Shown: positions 7,653-15,708 of the stretch, piece after piece | Position numbering within the stretch: position 1 is the stretch's first letter | How the letters are laid out: every line of letters starts with the position of its first letter | Origin: JBASRP01 sp044866075 | GTDB lineage: Bacteria > Actinomycetota > AC-67 | DNA: 21,941 nt | Assembly: GCA_044866075.1 (NCBI GenBank) | Contig: JBIOTQ010000024.1 | Location: 1 to 21,941, forward strand | Direction of reading: 5' to 3' | Made by a program: the position numbers and the translations under genes | Notes under the pieces: model-generated | The model's database searches: none | What the model saw: the letters and a program-made list of their open reading frames with translations, nothing else | What the model was told of the DNA's origin: nothing

Positions 7653-8767
7653 CCACCGCAGACACGGCTCTGGCCGAACCCGAGGTTCGCGCGGCCGCGC
7701 GCGGCTTCGCCCTGCGCGCGCCGGCTTTGACCCGGCGTCAGGTCCTCACGGGCGGCGTCCTTCTCGGTCTCGGGTTGATCCCGCTCGCCTTCGGCACGTT
7801 CTGGATGTACATCGGCGCCTACATCGCCGTGTGGGCGATGCTCGAGCTGTCGATCGTCGTCGTCACTGGGTACGCAGGGCTGATCTCACTCATGCCGTTC
7901 ACGTTCGTCGGCATCGGAGCGTTCACCACCGGCCTCGCCGTCTCGGTCTGGGGCTGGCCGTTTTGGCTCGCCGTGCCGCTGGCCGCACTCGTCACGGTTC
8001 CGGTCAGCGTGGCCGTCGGCGCGGCTTCGGTTCGGCTACGGGGCCTCTACCTCGCGATCGCCACGCTCGCCTTCGCGCAAGCGATGGGCGAGACCCTGTT
8101 CAAGTGGGGGAACTTCACCGGCGGCCAGGCCGGCCACACGATCGCCCGGCCGGAGCTCGGGCCGCTCAACTTCGAGGGGAGCTTCTCCTTCTACGCGCTC
8201 ACGATGATCGTCGCGTTGGTGCTCGTGTGGATGGTGCACGGCCTCAAGAGCTCGCGGGCCGGGCGCGCCATGCTCGCCGTGCGCGACAACGAGCGCGAGG
8301 CGCAAGCCCTCGGCATGAACGCCACGAAGGCCAAGCTGACCGCGCTCGTGATTGGCGGCGCGATCGCCGGAGTCGGCGGCGCGTTCTATCTCGCGCTGCT
8401 CAACCAGGTGGCGCCGAGCGGATTCCAATCGCCGTACATCGACATCTCGTCGCTGCTGCTCGTCGTGTGGGCGGTCGTCGGTGGCATCGACTCTGCGTTC
8501 GGTGCGTTCCTCGGGGCGACGGCGCTGATCACGCAGCAGCAGGTTTTCCAGGGGGCCGAGCGGCTGTTCGCCTATCTCGGTGTGTATGCCGCGGTCGTGC
8601 TGGTGATCTTCCTGATCACGCGGCCGGGCGGAATCGTGCAAGTGGTCAAGATCCAATCCGAGCGTATTCGCACGGAACCGGCACGGCACATCCCCATCAC
8701 CGTCGTCCTCGTCGGTTTCAACGTGTTCATCATTTGGCTGATCCTTCACTTCGGGTCGAAGTCCTGA
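7649..8767 (+). CDS. livM: Branched-chain amino acid type ABC permease, LivM family
   Basis: A 372-residue partner permease. Seen: the LivM block TGYAGLISLMPFTFVGIGAF (relatives read GYaGqlSLGhaaFfgiGAY), then RLRGLYLAIATLAFAQ, the coupling segment GRAMLAVRDNEREAQALGMN, and AGVGGAFYLALLNQVAPSGF. These are diagnostic of LivM. The usual G-Q/N in the first block reads G-L-I-S-L-M-P here, a mild deviation. The C terminus carries an additional hydrophobic segment (ITVVLVGFNVFIIWLILHFG) after a basic loop, beyond the usual end. It starts inside the livH stop (ATGA), and its stop shares one base with the livG start (TGATG). Confidence 0.92.
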   Translation: MTTADTALAEPEVRAAARGFALRAPALTRRQVLTGGVLLGLGLIPLAFGTFWMYIGAYIAVWAMLELSIVVVTGYAGLISLMPFTFVGIGAFTTGLAVSVWGWPFWLAVPLAALVTVPVSVAVGAASVRLRGLYLAIATLAFAQAMGETLFKWGNFTGGQAGHTIARPELGPLNFEGSFSFYALTMIVALVLVWMVHGLKSSRAGRAMLAVRDNEREAQALGMNATKAKLTALVIGGAIAGVGGAFYLALLNQVAPSGFQSPYIDISSLLLVVWAVVGGIDSAFGAFLGATALITQQQVFQGAERLFAYLGVYAAVVLVIFLITRPGGIVQVVKIQSERIRTEPARHIPITVVLVGFNVFIIWLILHFGSKS

Positions 8768-9600
8768 TGGCGGCGACGGCGGAACACCTCCGGCGCGACG
8801 CGAGCGCGGCGCGCGACGGCGTCCTCGCGACGGACGGACTCGGCGTGCGCTTCGGCGGCATCACCGCGCTGGAGAACGTGTCCGTCAGTATCCGGCCCGG
8901 CGAGATCGTCGGCCTGCTCGGTCCCAACGGCGCCGGAAAGACGACGCTCTTCAACGCGATCTCCGGGTTCGTGAAGCCGCAAAGCGGCCGCGTCGTTCTC
9001 GACGGCGCCGAGATCCAGAACCTTTTCCCCTACGAGCGCGTCGCGGCAGGGCTCGGCCGCACGTTCCAGCACGTGCGCCTGTTCCGTGGCCTCACCGTCG
9101 AGGAGAACCTGCTCGCCGCGCAGCACCGGCACCTGCGTGCAAGCCCGATCGCCGCGATGCTCCGCTTGCCGTCTTGGCGGCGCGACGAAGAAGAGGCGCG
9201 CGACCTCGTCGAGAAGATGCTCGAGACCATCGATCTGCGTCCGTGGCGCAACCGGTTCCCGTGGGAACTCTCCTACGGAACGCTGCGGTTCCTGGAGCTC
9301 GCGACGGTCTTGTCGCTCCGGCCCAAGGTCCTGCTGCTCGACGAGCCCGCGACCGGCATCCAGCAGAAGGAGGTCGAACAACTCGGCCCGATGCTCAAGC
9401 GCGTGCGCGACGAGATCGGCTGCTCGATCTTCCTGATCGAGCACGACATGGGCCTGCTGATGGGAACGTCCGAGCGCGTGTACGCGCTCGACTTCGGCAA
9501 GGTGATCGCCGAGGGTGGTCCGGAAGAGGTCGCCGCCGATCCGCTGGTTCTCGAGTCGTACCTCGGTCGCACCCGTCGCGAGGAGTACCCCCGTGCTTAA
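8767..9600 (+). CDS. livG: ABC importer ATPase, LivG family, with altered signature motif
   Basis: A 277-residue ATPase for the importer. Motifs: Walker A GPNGAGKT (52-59), Q-loop Gln101 in GRTFQHVRLF, Walker B VLLLDE (188-193) and switch His226 in LIEHD. The ABC signature reads LSYGT (168-172) instead of LSGGQ or the LPYGQ common in LivG. In the dimer this motif closes on the partner's ATP, so the site built from LivG's signature and LivF's Walker A may be weakened. The ATG overlaps the livM stop (TGATG). About 19 extra polar residues precede the first strand. Its end overlaps the livF start by 8 nt. Confidence 0.92.
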   Translation: MAATAEHLRRDASAARDGVLATDGLGVRFGGITALENVSVSIRPGEIVGLLGPNGAGKTTLFNAISGFVKPQSGRVVLDGAEIQNLFPYERVAAGLGRTFQHVRLFRGLTVEENLLAAQHRHLRASPIAAMLRLPSWRRDEEEARDLVEKMLETIDLRPWRNRFPWELSYGTLRFLELATVLSLRPKVLLLDEPATGIQQKEVEQLGPMLKRVRDEIGCSIFLIEHDMGLLMGTSERVYALDFGKVIAEGGPEEVAADPLVLESYLGRTRREEYPRA

Positions 9601-10420
9601 GCTCTCCGGCCTCCACGCGTTCTACGGACCGATCCACGTCCTCTTCGACATCGATCTCGAGGTCGGCGACGGCGAGATCGTCGCGCTGCTCGGCACGAAC
9701 GGCGCCGGCAAGACGACGGTCCTGCGCGTGATCTCCGGCGTCCTGAAGCCGGCGCTCGGCCACGTCGAATGGAACGGCGAGCGCCTCGACGGCCACCGCC
9801 CGGCCGAGATCGTGAGGCGCGGCATCGTGCAGATGCCCGGCGGCCGCGGCGTGTTCCCCGGCATGTCGATCGCCGAGAACCTCGAGATGGCCGGCTTCCT
9901 GTACGGCCGCGATCGCGCGAAGAAGAAGCGGATGATCGACCGCACGCTCGAGATGTTCCCGATCCTCGCGCAACGTCGCCGCCAGATCGCCGGCACTCTG
10001 TCCGGCGGACAGCAGCAGATGCTCACGCTCGCGAAGTCGTTCGTCATGGATCCGAAACTGCTGCTGATCGACGAGCTTTCGCTGGGCCTCGCGCCGAAGA
10101 TCGTCGAAGAGCTGCTCGAGACGGTGCGCCGCCTGAACGCCGAAGGTGTCGCGGTCGTGATCGTCGAACAGCACGTCGACCTCGCCCTCGACATGGCGAC
10201 GCGCGCGTACTTCCTGGAGCGCGGCGAGGTCCGCTTCAGCGGGCCGGCGGAAGACCTTCGGGGACGCGACGACCTCCTGCGGTCGGTCTTCCTCGCCGGG
10301 GCGTCGACCGCGGACTCGGTCACGCACGCGGAAGAGACGCTCGTCGAGGTCGTGCAAGAAGCTGAAGAAGCACTCGCCGGTGCGGCCCGCGCTCCGAAAC
10401 CTCGCCGGCGCCGCGGCTAA
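9593..10420 (+). CDS. livF: ABC importer ATPase, LivF family
   Basis: The second ATPase, 275 residues. Motifs: Walker A GTNGAGKT (34-41), the LivF-typical RRGIVQMPGGRGVFPGMSI segment, a canonical signature LSGGQ (136-140), Walker B LLLIDE (156-161) and switch His194 in VEQHVD. I chose GTG 9593 because AGGAG (9581-9585) lies 7 nt upstream and residue 1 onward (LKLSGLHAFYG) matches the family start. A C-terminal tail of about 40 residues after the usual end (LAGAS) is acidic, then basic (PKPRRRRG). It is the last gene of the operon; 70 nt separate it from the response regulator, which has its own promoter-like sequence. Confidence 0.93.
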   Translation: MLKLSGLHAFYGPIHVLFDIDLEVGDGEIVALLGTNGAGKTTVLRVISGVLKPALGHVEWNGERLDGHRPAEIVRRGIVQMPGGRGVFPGMSIAENLEMAGFLYGRDRAKKKRMIDRTLEMFPILAQRRRQIAGTLSGGQQQMLTLAKSFVMDPKLLLIDELSLGLAPKIVEELLETVRRLNAEGVAVVIVEQHVDLALDMATRAYFLERGEVRFSGPAEDLRGRDDLLRSVFLAGASTADSVTHAEETLVEVVQEAEEALAGAARAPKPRRRRG

Positions 10421-10456
10421 GAATCGAGCGAGCATATCCGCCCACCTCCCACCCGA

Positions 10457-10483
10457 TTGACCCGATCGCGATGCAGGTATCCT
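10457..10483 (+). promoter_or_regulatory. Promoter of the response regulator pair (TTGACC / TATCCT), leaderless
   Basis: TTGACC (10457-10462) and TATCCT (10478-10483) are 15 nt apart, a little short. TATCCT ends 7 nt before the GTG at 10491, so the message would begin at or near its start codon. There is no Shine-Dalgarno sequence before this GTG. This separates the regulators from the livF operon. Confidence 0.55.
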
Positions 10484-10490
10484 TCCCGGC

Positions 10491-11162
10491 GTGCCGATCC
10501 GCGTCGTCATGGCCGAGGACGACTTCCTCATCCGTGAGGGCGTCAAGGAGTTGCTCGCGGCCGAATCCGACGTCGACGTCGTCGCGACCTGCTCGGATCT
10601 GGATTCGCTGCTCGAGGCCGTCGAGCGCGAGAAGCCCGATGTCGTCCTCACCGACATACGCATGCCGCCGACGAAGACGGACGAAGGCGTCCGCGCCGCC
10701 GAGCGGTTCAGGAAAACGGCCCCGGAGGCCGCCGTTCTGATCCTGAGCCAGTACGACGAACCCGAATACGCGCTGGCGTTGCTGGAGGGCGGGGCGCGCG
10801 GCCGCGGCTACCTGTTGAAGCAACGCGTCGCCGATCTCGATCAGCTCGTCGGCGCGATCCGAGAGGTCGCGCGCGGCGGATCGGTGATCGATCCGCGGAT
10901 CGTCGAAGGTCTCGTGTCGGCCCGGTCGCGTTCGGACGATTCGCCGGTCGACCGCCTGACCGATCGCGAGCGCGAGGTGCTCGGCGAGATGGCACAGGGC
11001 AAGAACAACGCCGCGATCGCGGCGAGCATGGTGCTGACCGAGCGCGCGATCGAGCGGCATATCAACGCGATCTTCGCGAAGCTCGGGCTGTCTGCCGAGA
11101 AGGACGTCCACCGGCGGGTGAAAGCCGTTCTGATGTTCCTCGCCGAGACGGGAACGTCATGA
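10491..11162 (+). CDS. NarL/LuxR-type response regulator
   Basis: A 223-residue two-component regulator: receiver domain (about 1-120) and LuxR-type helix-turn-helix (about 155-215). In the receiver the acidic pair is Glu9-Asp10, the phosphoacceptor Asp55 (VVLTDIRMPP), the switch residue Ser86 and the conserved Lys110 (YLLKQR). The output domain reads LTDREREVLGEMAQGKNNAA, then TERAIERHINAIFAKLGL, a normal DNA-binding LuxR motif. The IRMPPTKTDEG signature belongs to regulators usually paired with HPK7-type kinases like the one at 14310-15653. The stop overlaps the start of the receiver-only gene (ATGA). The target genes are unknown; sodC and the intergenic inverted repeat at 15709-15739 are reasonable candidates. 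Confidence 0.93.
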   Translation: MPIRVVMAEDDFLIREGVKELLAAESDVDVVATCSDLDSLLEAVEREKPDVVLTDIRMPPTKTDEGVRAAERFRKTAPEAAVLILSQYDEPEYALALLEGGARGRGYLLKQRVADLDQLVGAIREVARGGSVIDPRIVEGLVSARSRSDDSPVDRLTDREREVLGEMAQGKNNAAIAASMVLTERAIERHINAIFAKLGLSAEKDVHRRVKAVLMFLAETGTS

Positions 11163-11527
11163 CCGTCCGCGTTCTGATCGTCGACGATCAGGAACCGTTC
11201 CGGTCCGTCGCGCGCGAGGTCGTCGAAACCGTCGAAGGGTTCGAGGTCGTCGCCGAAGCCGAGACCGGCGAGGATTCCGTGTCGCTCGCGAAGGCGGAGG
11301 CGCCGGATCTCGTGTTGATGGACGTCAACCTGCCGGGGATCGACGGCGTCGAGGCGACGCGCCGCATCCTCCGGGACCGGCCGTCGACGAAGGTGATGCT
11401 GCTGTCGACCTACGCCGAGGACGAGCTGGCCGGACGCGCGCAGGAGTGCGGCGCGTTCGCCTACGCGACGAAGTCGGCGTTCGATCCCGACAAGCTCGAA
11501 GCCGTCTGGGCGACCGCGAACGGCTGA
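11159..11527 (+). CDS. Stand-alone receiver domain protein (CheY-like)
   Basis: A 122-residue protein that is only a receiver domain. It has Asp9-Asp10, phosphoacceptor Asp55 in LVLMDVNLPGIDG, switch Ser83 in VMLLSTYAEDEL, and Lys105 in YATKS. All catalytic residues are present, and the protein ends where the domain ends, so there is no DNA-binding part. It could be a phosphate sink, a competitor for the kinase or a regulator of a protein partner. It starts within the stop of the NarL-type gene (ATGA). Its last 67 nt overlap the 3' end of the pseudokinase gene on the other strand. Confidence 0.9.
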   Translation: MTVRVLIVDDQEPFRSVAREVVETVEGFEVVAEAETGEDSVSLAKAEAPDLVLMDVNLPGIDGVEATRRILRDRPSTKVMLLSTYAEDELAGRAQECGAFAYATKSAFDPDKLEAVWATANG

Positions 11528-14313
11528 GCCGGAACCCGGCCGGACAGGGTCGTCCCCTCCGGCGCCGATCGCAGCTCCATCCAGCCGCCCACGGCCTCGA
11601 TGCGGTCGACGATCGCTTGCAGGTCGCCGCCGGTGAGAGCGGCCGTCGTCAGGCCGTGCACCCGGTCGCGGACCGCGAACGTCACCCAGTCGTCCTCGAT
11701 CGCCAAGTCGACCTCGATGCGGGAACGGCCGGCGCGCCGCGCCGCGCTGCGGATGGCTTCGAAGCAACAGAAGTAGACGGCGGCCTCCGCGTGCGCGTCG
11801 AAGCGCTCACGCGTACCCGTCGCGCGCACCGTGACCGGCGCGTCGACCCTCCGCGCGACGCTTTCGAGGGCCGAGGCCACGCCCTTGTCGGAGAGGAGCG
11901 GGGGGAAGATGCCGCGCGCCAGCTCCCGCAGCGTGTCCTGCACCTCGTTCGCCTCGACGGCGGCCTCGTTGAGGAGACCGACGGTCCGCGCTCCATCGGC
12001 GCGCCCGGCGTCCTCGACCGTCGCGGCGATTGAGACGAGCCGCGATTCGACGCGATCGCGGATCTCGCGTTCGAGCCTGATCCGCTCGCCGTCTTGTGCG
12101 TCGACGATCCTCCGGCGTGACGCCTCCAGTTGTTCGGTCGTGCGCTCGAGCTCGGTGAGCCGGCCGCGGAGATTCTCGGCGAGGCGAAGACTGTGCATCG
12201 CCAGAGCAACCTGGGACCCGACGGCGCGCAGCAAGCGGTTCTCTGCCGCGCGCAGCGGGTCCCCGGGGCGCTTCGCGATGGCGAGCTCGCCGACCACCTC
12301 CCCCTGGTGCGTCAACGTCAATGTGCGCTCGAACGGCGAGGACTCATCGGCCTCCGGTGGGAACGTGGCGGTCATGCGGTCGCCCGCCGGAAGCAGGAGG
12401 GTGGCGCGCACGCGCTGCGCCCCCACCGCCCCCGCAACTTCTTCGGCGACCGCCGGAAGGATCTCGGCGACCGACCCCATGCCTGCCAGCCGGTGCGACA
12501 GTTTCGCCATCACGTCGTAGGGCGCGGCGCGCTCGCCGTACACGAGGCGGTTGGCGATCCGCTGCAGGCGCGTCCTCAGGGGGTCGAAGGCGACGGCCAC
12601 GACGACCGTCGCCGCGATGGAGAGACCCGTGCGGGCGCCGACGGCCCGTCCGAGGCCCACGACGACTCCCACGTACACAGCGCCGATGAAACCGGCGAGC
12701 GCGCCGTAGACGATCGTCCGCCGGATCACGAGGTCGATGTCCCACAAGCGGTAGCGCAGGATGCCGAAGAACAGCGCCAGCGGGATCACGACGAACAGCG
12801 GCTGGAACACACGGAACGCGCGGGCGTCGGCGGACACGATCGCCGTGGGATCGGCGCCGATCGGATTGACCAAGGTCCGCAGGTCGATCCCGAGCGCGAC
12901 GAGGAGGCCGAGGCCGAACGCGAACGAGGCTGCGAGGGCGATGAGCAGCAGCCGCGACTGCTGCCGGGCCTCCGAGGTCGGCGCGCGACGCAGACGGTAG
13001 AGCTGCGCGACGATCCCGATCACCGGGATCGCCATCCCGAACGTCAGCACGAGCGCCGCCGGATGCTGGTTGAAATCCGGGAGGATCGCTCCGGTGAGCC
13101 CGAGGAACATCATCGTCGCGACGAAGAACACGATGCGGTAGGCGAACCGCAGTCTCCCGTCCTTGAACCGCGGTATCAGACGCCCGTCCGGGAACATCAC
13201 GAGAGCAAAGATGTACGTGATGCCCGTGATCGGGTGCAGGAGCGAGTGCAGGAAATCGAAGGTGTCCGTGGCCGCGAGCGCGGCGTGACTCTGCAGGTTG
13301 TAGGCCGCCGCCGTTCCCACCATCGCCACGCCGAAGACGCGCGCCATGCGTTCGCGGGGACGCAGCACCACGAGGAAGATGCCGAGGGCGAGGCTGACCA
13401 CGCTGAACGCGTAGTCCAACGCGACGTCCGACACCCCCTCCGCCTCGTGGGAGACCTCGGCGATATGCCGAGCGATGTCACGCGTGCTCTTGTCCCTTTC
13501 CGGGTGCGTCAGGGGCGCAGAGGCCGGAAGGACGCGCACGCTGCCGCGCATGACGGTCGGGTGCAGGTCACACCGGTAGGCATACATCCCGGTTTCAGGG
13601 GCGACGAAGGTCTCCGCGATGACGACCGGTTCCTGTTCCCATTCCTCCAGGGCCGGATCGATGGTCGCCGACGTATGCCTTCCGATGAACACCGCCTCGC
13701 CCGAGGGACGGTAGATGGAGATGTTGTGCTCCACGGAGACGAACCCGCGCTCTCGATCCTCTTTGCTGCAGCGGACGAAACCGCAGGCCGTCTTTGCGCT
13801 GGCGATCGAGTTGGAGAACTCGATCGTCATCTCCGTTGCCTCGCGCAGAGTCATCTCCCTGATCCGTCGCGATCCGTCGACGTAGAAGGGCGCGACGTCG
13901 TCCGCCTCCACCGTCACCAGAGCGGGGGCGCCGCCGTACGCGTGCATCCGCTCGTGGAGTCCGCTCGAGTGACCCGTGATGGCGGCGAGGAAACCGGCCG
14001 TGAGCCAAAGCGCGATGCCGCCCGCGTAGGCGACGAAGAAGGCGGCGAACAGCAGGTGGAGAGCCCGGGCGCGGAACTGCGGCGTCGCCGTGCGCACCCG
14101 CCCGCTGAAGAGCACGAACCACGCCAGCACGGCCACGCCGGCTATCACGAGCACGGCGATCCCGCTCCCGAGCGCTCGCCCTACCATGAGGCCGATCGCA
14201 AGGGTCAGGATCGCGGCCGCCACGACGCCGAGGGCGACGCGCGGCGCACGACGGCGGAGCCGCCAGACCACCCCAATGACCGCGGCGAGGCCGGCGAGCA
14301 GCACGTAGATCAT
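11461..14313 (-). CDS. Membrane pseudo-histidine-kinase with inserted cupredoxin (type-1 copper) domain
   Basis: A 950-residue protein. Order: four helices (about 2-17, 27-46, 50-69, 86-110); an extracytoplasmic cupredoxin domain (about 128-263); further helices to about 577; a GAF-like region (about 600-706); a coiled coil; then DHp-like and ATPase-like regions (741-930). Copper ligands visible: His196 (VEHNISIY), Cys248, His251 and Met255 (YRCDLHPTVM). Basic loops place the cupredoxin outside. The kinase is dead by sequence: where the neighbouring kinase has phosphoacceptor His260, this has Arg752 (EREIRDRVES); N-box Asn366 is Ser856; the G1 Asp393 is Arg884. Residues 531-930 are clearly paralogous to that kinase. 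Its ATG overlaps the kinase stop (ATGA), so the two are coupled. Likely role (inference): a copper or redox sensor working through the active kinase. Confidence 0.88.
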   Translation of the reverse strand: MIYVLLAGLAAVIGVVWRLRRRAPRVALGVVAAAILTLAIGLMVGRALGSGIAVLVIAGVAVLAWFVLFSGRVRTATPQFRARALHLLFAAFFVAYAGGIALWLTAGFLAAITGHSSGLHERMHAYGGAPALVTVEADDVAPFYVDGSRRIREMTLREATEMTIEFSNSIASAKTACGFVRCSKEDRERGFVSVEHNISIYRPSGEAVFIGRHTSATIDPALEEWEQEPVVIAETFVAPETGMYAYRCDLHPTVMRGSVRVLPASAPLTHPERDKSTRDIARHIAEVSHEAEGVSDVALDYAFSVVSLALGIFLVVLRPRERMARVFGVAMVGTAAAYNLQSHAALAATDTFDFLHSLLHPITGITYIFALVMFPDGRLIPRFKDGRLRFAYRIVFFVATMMFLGLTGAILPDFNQHPAALVLTFGMAIPVIGIVAQLYRLRRAPTSEARQQSRLLLIALAASFAFGLGLLVALGIDLRTLVNPIGADPTAIVSADARAFRVFQPLFVVIPLALFFGILRYRLWDIDLVIRRTIVYGALAGFIGAVYVGVVVGLGRAVGARTGLSIAATVVVAVAFDPLRTRLQRIANRLVYGERAAPYDVMAKLSHRLAGMGSVAEILPAVAEEVAGAVGAQRVRATLLLPAGDRMTATFPPEADESSPFERTLTLTHQGEVVGELAIAKRPGDPLRAAENRLLRAVGSQVALAMHSLRLAENLRGRLTELERTTEQLEASRRRIVDAQDGERIRLEREIRDRVESRLVSIAATVEDAGRADGARTVGLLNEAAVEANEVQDTLRELARGIFPPLLSDKGVASALESVARRVDAPVTVRATGTRERFDAHAEAAVYFCCFEAIRSAARRAGRSRIEVDLAIEDDWVTFAVRDRVHGLTTAALTGGDLQAIVDRIEAVGGWMELRSAPEGTTLSGRVPAQPFAVAQTASSLSGSNADFVA

Positions 14314-15653
14314 CGCGCTCGCTCCCTGCTCGGAACGCCGAGAACGCCGAGGATCTGGGTCCCGTGGCCCGGCTTCGACCGGATCGTCAGCGTGCCGCCG
14401 AGAGCCGCGATCCGGTCCTCCATGTTCTGCAAACCCGAGCCGCGCGCGACACGCGTTGGATCGAAACCGGGACCGTCATCGGTGACGCTGAAGGCGACGG
14501 CTTCGCCGTCCTTTTCCAAACGGATGGTCACGCCGCGCGCGCCGTGCTTCGCCGCGTTCTGCATCGCTTCGAGGCAGCAGAAGTAGATCGCCGTTTCGAT
14601 CGCCGGATCGAGGCGGCCGACGCCGTCCGACGCCACGGTCGCGCGCAGCCCGGCGCGCTTCGCCTGCGCGCGCAAGGCCGGAACGACGCCGCGTTCCGCG
14701 AGGACCGGCGGGTAGATCCCGCGCGCGAGGTCGCGAAGGTTGTCAAGCGCTTGATCGATCACGCTGCGGACCTCGGACAGCATCGTGCCGGTCTTGGCGG
14801 GGTCGCGTTCGGCGTTCACCCGTGCCATCCGCAGCTTCACCGCGAGCGCGACGAGGTGTTGCTGGGCGCCGTCGTGGATGTCCCGCTCGATGCGCCGCCT
14901 CTCTGCGTCTTGCGTCGCAACGATGCGCTGCCGCGACGCGCGTAGCTCGGCGGCGCCGTCCTCGATCTCGGAGAGACGCGCCGCGAGGTCGGCGGTCAGC
15001 CGGACGTTCCGCAGAACGAGTCCCGCCTGCGAGGCGAGGTCAGTTAGCAGCTTCTCCTCGGTCGCGGTCACGAGATCGCCGCTGCGCTTCGCGATCGCGA
15101 TGGCGCCGAGGAGTTCGTCGTGATGCTGGACGCCGACGACACGATCGACGCCGGGGAAGCCGGGCAGCGCCGACCCGCCGATCGGCACGCGCGCACGCCG
15201 GCGCTGCGTCGTTGCGGGCCACTCCGCGGTGAGCAGGAGCGCGTCGTCGACGGCGACCCACACCTCGGCCCTGGCCGCTCCGGTTCCCTCGGCCACGATG
15301 CGCGCCATCCGCGGCATCGCTTCGTCGGGCGAGTCCGAGGTCGCCACGTCGTCGGAGAAGCGAGCCAGCATCTCCTCCGGCGTCGCCCGCTCACCGAACG
15401 TCAGCCGGTTCGCGAGGCGTTGGGCGCGCCGGCGGACCCGGGCGAACGTCAACGCCGCGACCGACGTGGCGAGGACGGAGAGCGCAGTGTTCGGCGTGCG
15501 CGCGTTGAATGCCGCGCCCAGCCCGAGAACCACGGCGGCGTACACGGCGCCGATGAACGCGGCGAGCAGGAGATACAGGACCGCGCGATTGACGAGCTCG
15601 CGCCCCGAGCCGGTTCGGGCTTCGCCGGCGGCGACGACCTCTTCCCGTTGCAT
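14310..15653 (-). CDS. GAF-containing sensor histidine kinase (HPK7/HisKA_3 type), catalytically intact
   Basis: A 447-residue kinase: two membrane helices (about 24-48 and 56-71), a GAF domain (about 92-215), a short coiled coil, DHp with phosphoacceptor His260 in RRIERDIHDGAQQHL, and an ATPase domain with Asn366 (EAMQNAAKH), DDGPGF (392-397) and GSGLQNM (405-411). This is the NarX/DesK-like class that phosphorylates NarL-type regulators, matching the one at 10491. It has no large extracytoplasmic sensor of its own. I chose ATG 15653 over an upstream GTG because CATAAT sits 6 nt before it, a leaderless arrangement, and the 31 residues before it are Pro/Gly/Arg-rich and look non-coding. The helix pair and GAF region match residues 540-605 and onward of the downstream pseudokinase, indicating a tandem duplication. 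Confidence 0.92.
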   Translation of the reverse strand: MQREEVVAAGEARTGSGRELVNRAVLYLLLAAFIGAVYAAVVLGLGAAFNARTPNTALSVLATSVAALTFARVRRRAQRLANRLTFGERATPEEMLARFSDDVATSDSPDEAMPRMARIVAEGTGAARAEVWVAVDDALLLTAEWPATTQRRRARVPIGGSALPGFPGVDRVVGVQHHDELLGAIAIAKRSGDLVTATEEKLLTDLASQAGLVLRNVRLTADLAARLSEIEDGAAELRASRQRIVATQDAERRRIERDIHDGAQQHLVALAVKLRMARVNAERDPAKTGTMLSEVRSVIDQALDNLRDLARGIYPPVLAERGVVPALRAQAKRAGLRATVASDGVGRLDPAIETAIYFCCLEAMQNAAKHGARGVTIRLEKDGEAVAFSVTDDGPGFDPTRVARGSGLQNMEDRIAALGGTLTIRSKPGHGTQILGVLGVPSRERAR

Positions 15654-15659
15654 CCTCGG

Positions 15660-15665
15660 ATTATG
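15660..15665 (-). promoter_or_regulatory. -10 element CATAAT for the kinase operon, leaderless
   Basis: On the minus strand CATAAT is followed by CCGAGG and then the ATG at 15653, a 6-nt gap. This is too close for a normal 5' leader but right for transcription starting at the ATG. The GAGG next to the ATG is too near to act as a Shine-Dalgarno site. No good -35 is seen, which would fit activator control. Confidence 0.5.
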
Positions 15666-15708
15666 CGGTCCCCGGGCGGGGGTCCGGAAGCGTGCCGGCC
15701 GACCAGGA

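Noticed and set aside
11461..14313. Idea that the pseudokinase is a broken gene (pseudogene)
   Set aside because: The reading frame is open for 950 codons, the copper ligands and helices are intact, and the losses are substitutions at each catalytic site with no frameshift or stop.
12130..14586. Long plus-strand open frame opposite the pseudokinase
   Set aside because: Arg/Asp/His/Glu-rich translation with no recognisable fold. The minus strand carries clear helices, cupredoxin ligands and kinase-like regions.
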